Under the pieces are notes generated by a model. That model was not told the DNA's origin. It made no database searches and saw only the letters and a list, made by a program, of their open reading frames with translations. From NCBI GenBank assembly GCA_964016985.1, contig OZ024828.1:82446308-82510307 (forward strand): 64,000 nucleotides of DNA, read 5' to 3'. Shown piece after piece: positions 13,401 to 19,400 of the stretch. Numbering within the stretch: the stretch's first letter is position 1; every line of letters starts with the position of its first letter. Both the position numbers and the translations under genes were made by a program. This DNA comes from Anodontia alba (taxonomy: Eukaryota > Mollusca > Bivalvia > Lucinida > Lucinidae).

Positions 13401-16400
13401 TTTAACCTTTACCACTCTCTGGGCATTTTCAGCAGACGGCAAACTGATGATATTTTTCTTATTTTTCCCAGAAAACAGGATCTGACATTTCATGCAAATT
13501 GTCTCCTGAGGAGACAATTTGCATGCAATGTCAAATTCTGTTTTCTGGGAAAAATAAGAAAAATATTTCAAAATGTCGTCTGCTGAAAATTTTACCCAGA
13601 GTGCTAAGCGTTAAGCCTGGCACTTCATGAAAATGCTGTGACATTGGTATTAATTGATATTAGTGATACTTCTATCAGGATTAGTTTTTTTTTTTCTGCA
13701 CTAAACTTACATTGTGGGCTTTCATTGGAATCACAATGTTGATTCCAGTAAGCATCTGCAAGATTATTATTTTTTTTTTTTTATGCAAGGTTGAAATCAC
13801 ATGCAAAAAAAAGAATTATGTAAAAGTTGTTTGATTTTATTTATTTATTTTTTTTACTCGAAAACCTCTAGTTATCACTCATTGGGCTCTCAGGGATAAT
13901 TATATTATGTTCCCAGAAGGTAATTTCTGGTGTAATGTCAAGATCACATAGAAATTTTATTTCAAAGTTTTTGTTTAAATTTTTCTAAAGGCCTGTATTT
14001 TCTGAATGCAAAGATAGACTTAATCTTCTAAATGCCAAGAAAGATTTAAATGACATTTAGATGTAAGGTATTGGACCAAATTTTATCCAGAACAAGCACT
14101 GTCTCTTCATTGACCTTTAGGTCAAGGTCACAGACTTAGAAGAAATTTTATGCTAATGGTTTTGAATAATTTTTTGTAAAGACCTGTTTTCTTTTGAATG
14201 CTAAGATGTATTTAATTGGCACTTGAACCAATTTTAGATACTGGTCAGTGTTGGTCAATGTTTTTGATCTAATATAAGCCCTACCCACCCCCCAATACCC
14301 CTTCCCCCCCCCCCCCCCCCACCTTAATGACCTTCAGATCTAGGTCACAACCATAGAAAGTTTATATTAATTTATCTGTTAAAGTTTGCATCATTGACAA
14401 GTATCCGGTGAGCTATGCTACCTAGTGAGAGCTTTACATGTAGTTGTTTTATTTGCCATGTAGTTGTACATAGTTACCAGTTTTTATACAGAGTTAATTT
14501 GCTATGTAGTTATAAATATTTGGAATGCCTAACTTCTTTCCATACCATATACTTTGAACAGGTCCAATCACCTACTTGGTGGTGGGTATAAAAAAGCTGA
14601 CCGAATGGCAAACAGAGTAGACTTGGGTCAAACGGCTCGTAAGCCGTTTGACTCGAGTCTACTCTGTTTGCCTAGGCATGTACATCCAGATATTTAGTGT
14701 AAATACAGCTGGCCCGGTGGCTCAGTTGGATGCGTGTCCCAGTGGTGATCAGAAGGTCAGGGGTTCGATCCCCGCCAGGTCCGACAACATTGTTTCATGG
14801 AGATTGATCATGAAATATTTTATGCAGTCATTATCTCCCTTCCACTGATTCAAGAAGGGCAGTTGTCAGTTTCTGGCAGAGGATGTGCACAAATACTGGT
14901 TACCTGCTTGGAGGACTAAGCCAGCCCAGGAAAAGTGTAGTGAGGTAAACTCACCGGCTTGACATGACCCTAATGAGTTGACTGGGTCGTAAAACCTCAG
15001 CTCAATTAACTCAATCAATTAGTGTAAATACAATGATACAAAATTATTTCACATTGTTTTGCAGCAAAGTAGAATACAGATACTCTCTTCTAAACCAGTC
15101 TGAGAGGGAGAGAGATATAGACCATGACTTGGAGAATGCTCTCCATCCTACTTCTGTTGTCTTCGATGACTCCGATGAAGAGGTACGTACACCACAACCG
15201 CTTTATAACATGGTTCATTATAACATGGTTTTGTATATAACAGGGTTCATTATAACACGGTTTTGTATATAAAACGGTTCAAAGATGGATCCCAAAAATG
15301 TATAGATTATATTGAAAAATGACCATAAATGGTCATTTTTCAATATAATCTATACATTTTTGTTTGGATATAACACGGTTGTTCAACTAACATGGTTTAT
15401 ACTATGGACCCCAACAACAGTGTTATAAAAGAGGTTGTGGTGGACTTGCTTGATTGTATAGTGAATGTTCAAAAAATTTGAAACCTTAATTTCAGAAAGA
15501 AACAAACCTAAAGAATTCTTTCATAGAAGTAACTAATTTTGCAAAGGAGGGCAATTAAATTGCCTCTCTTTGCAACATCGGTACATTCCCTTTGTTTCCA
15601 TGGTAAAGGGAGAGAATAAATTTAGGACACATTACTTTCAGTCAAAAGAATGTGCACAAATATTGGTGCCCAGGAAAAGTGTGTAGGTAAACTGACCTGG
15701 TCGACATGACCTTAATAGTGTTGACTGGGCCATTAAACTCCAAATCAACCAATCCGTTGCAGAATTGGCTACTTCCCTTTGTTTCCATTGTGAAGAGAGA
15801 AAATAAATCTAGGACACATTACTGTTTTTTTGTTTTTTTTTTCTATTTGAATTTTTTGCCTTGGTGTATTGTACTGGTTGGCAGTGTTAGAAATATTTTC
15901 AACTTTGCTTTTAAAATGACCTTTTGGTTCTGACAGTAAGCTTCATGAAATCCTTGCTGAAAAAAAAGATAAACAAATAGGTAAGAAAATAGCAGAAACA
16001 GTAGTTTAATGGCTCTGATTTAGAGCAATATGTAAGCAACTCTTTATGAAAGATGGGAGAGGGTGTAAACCAGGGCTCCGGAAAACCGGAAAAATAGCCG
16101 GTCTGGACGGAAATTAAGAATTCTGGACCGATTTCAAACACCCCAAAACGCTAATAAATCGGTCCAACAGGTTTGTGCCTTGAACCCCATTTTTCCCCAA
16201 CCAACTAATTTTCATGAATCAATGATGTCTAAAAAATCACAAACGGTCAAGTCTTCCCAAACTGACAACATCCGCACACCTTTTAAATGCGATATTATGG
16301 TAGTTAAAAGGCTCTAAACGGTCATTTGACATGTATATTGGACAGACAGATGAATAACGGCAACCTACCGCAGCACAAATTAATTACGTCATTATCCAAA

Positions 16401-19400
16401 CATTGTCAAAAAATCAACTCTTCACTGACCTTTGTGCGGTAAACAAGCGATTAACACGGATCATCAGTAATGGTAGTCTGATAATCCGTTTGTGTGACAC
16501 ATGTGAATACACTGAGACTGCAAAACATCAGGTGCTGTCGGCATGTCCAAAAGATCAAAGGTCACTTGCGCTAGACAAGATTGGTCAGTGCTTAAAATTT
16601 AAGCAGTCTGGTCAAATCTTGAAACATTGAAAACTGCAAAACCGCCCATGGTGCAGGTTTTTTTTTTTATTAGACCCGGACTTCCGTCATATAACGGAGT
16701 TGAGGTGTATTATTTAAAAGGAGTTATTGGACTGCCAATTGTCATTAGTTTTCGTGAAAGGTGATATATGTTGTTTCCTTGAGCAAGAGACTTTATCCAC
16801 ATTGCTTAGTACTGGTTTCTACCCAGGAAAAAAGAGGGCCAACTGGCCAAACAATATTGAACTTTGTGTGTATGCATGTGTGTAAAAGTGAAGCTTGTAG
16901 ATGCAAAGCGACAGTCAAAGTTACATGATAATGGTCAAACTATTTTTTTTTTAAGCTGTATGTCAATTTGCCGATAAACCATGCTTTCCAGTTTGAAATT
17001 CTAGGTCCACTTGTTCAAAACTAATGATGTCGTTAGTTAACTTATTGTTAAAACTTTGATCATTAAATATCGCATATACACCAAAGCCCTGGTTTACACC
17101 CTCTCCCATCTTTCATAAAGAGTTGCTTACATATTGCTCTAAATCAGAGCCATTAAACTACTGTTTCTGCTATTTTCTTACCTATTTGTTTATCTTTTTT
17201 TTCAGCAAGGATTTCATGAAGCACCAATATTTTTGCTGAAAAAATGTGAGTAGCTTTTGCATTTGCAAAAGCTACTCACATTTTTTCAGCAAAAATGCCT
17301 GTGAATTAGATATTGTACTTACAAGAGAAGTTAACATTTTGATCCTTAACGAGTTTGTTAAGCTAATGATGCTTTGAACAACTAGGCCCTGGTTAGAAAT
17401 GTTTTTATGCCCAGCCTTATGATAGTGGCAGGGTATTATGGTTTTATGCAGTGTATTTGTGTGTCTGTCCATCAGCTGTATGTTCATTTGTCAGTCATAT
17501 GTCCGTCCGTCCATATTTTCATTTCCTGACGGTAACTTCAGTAAATATAAATGGATGTTCACCAAACTTGGTATGTACACTGTAATTGTGGAGATCTGGT
17601 TTGGGATTGCTAATGAGCAAATTTTGTAAATTGTTTATAGAAGGATCTGTCCATACATCTGTCTGTCCATATTTTTGTTTCCATACAATAACATGAGTAA
17701 ATATCAGTGGATTTTCACCAAACTTGGAATGAGCATTGATATTGTGGAGATCTGGTTTGGGATTACTGATGGGCAAATTTTGACAATTTTTTACTGACTT
17801 ATTTGCCCATCACACGATAGTGACAGGGTATTATCATTTCAAATTTAATTTGTTGTTTGTTTTGTTTTTTTTTCTAATTTAAATAATCCTGTCAATGCAG
17901 GAGTTACAGACAACAAACCAGTCCAATTCTTCCAGTTCTTCCAGACCAAATGGTAATGTACTATCCAGTAAACCAGACTACACTAAAACAGAGATTAAAA
18001 AACCATACCATTCCTACCATGATGACTCAGATGATGTAAGTACATGTGCACTATTTACAGTTTTACTATAATTACTGTATTTAACCCTTAAACTGCCAGT
18101 CACAACAATTGTCATCTGCTTTGTCATCTGCTTGTGATTTTAAAAGTCATTACTGCAAAAAGTGTGGACTCAGATCAGACTGCTCCTTTAGGAGCAGTCT
18201 TATCTGGGTCCACATTGTTTACCTGTATGCAAAAATAGGTTTGAAAAGTTTGCAAGAATATTCAGCAGAAGACATAAACAGACGACATTTTAGATGCAGG
18301 TTTTCTTGGCATTTTAAGGGTTAACCTAAATACTTTTCAGACACCTTAATTCATTATCATACTGTATTAAACCTAAGTACTGGAACAGACTGGCCTGAGC
18401 AAACAGTGGAAACCCAGATCAGATGCTGGCTGCAGAATGTGGCATCTGATCAGGGTTTACACTGCTCGCCAATCATCCAGCACTGTTTAGTCACATCAAC
18501 AGGTAATCAAATAGACTTTTTACAAATTTTAGGACAAGGAGTTATGGTGTCCTAATACATAGGGTAAATATTGTACTTGTCCTAAAATTTAAACAAATCC
18601 ATTTGACATTACGAAAACACGCCTATTCAAATATACTGAAATTTTTACCACCAAAAAATGAAATTTTTCAGATAAAAAATTCTGATATTTTTCTTATTTC
18701 TGCTCAAAATATAGATTGTTGGTACTCATTAGAACTGCCTCATTGAGGCAGTTCTAACGAGTACCCACAATCTATGTTTTGAGCAGAAATAAGAAAAATA
18801 ATGTTTACCCCTTTAAACCCCAGTTTTACTATATAAAAGTGGGGTTTAAAGGGGTAAAACTTATATAGGCGTGTTTCCGTAATGACCAACTGTTGATCTG
18901 TCTAAAGACTGCAGGATGAGTGACAAACAGTTTAAACCCTGCAGCTGTAGCAGCAATGGGAGTTAGAGCTCACCATGTCTTGGGTTACAGAATAGGAAAG
19001 GTGGGGCCCAATCCTCTCCTTTCACTTCCTTTAGGTTTTCACCCTGGAGGGTACCCATTCACTGCTGGGTAAAGAGAAAGAGCCTTTCAATGGTCTGAGT
19101 TGGACTGAAACTGCAACCTTCAGCACCACAGTCAAATGCTCTGATCAGTTGACTATGGTCTAATGCCTCACATGAGCTGTGACTCACAAGAAAAGGTGTT
19201 GTGCAAAAGTAAAAACAAAAATATCAAAACTTTTACCACAGTTTGATCTGGATAAGGGTTGAGTAATCAGAAGATAAATTCAAAAACTTTTTATGCCCCC
19301 ACCAATGGCTGATGGGCATATAGTGTTTACCATGTCCGTGTTTGTGTATATATGCATGTGTGTGTGTGTTTGTGTGTATGTGTGTGTGTGTATGTGTGTT

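Noticed and set aside
15937..15980. Possible small exon with acceptor-like ctgacag and donor-like gtaag
   Set aside because: 44 nt does not fit the phase 0 to phase 0 junction between the neighbouring exons, and the segment is part of a 138-bp inverted repeat.
16403..16630. 75-codon frame in the hAT-like core as a transposase remnant
   Set aside because: No hAT or zinc-finger motif; the homologous stretch in 24492-25796 is interrupted.
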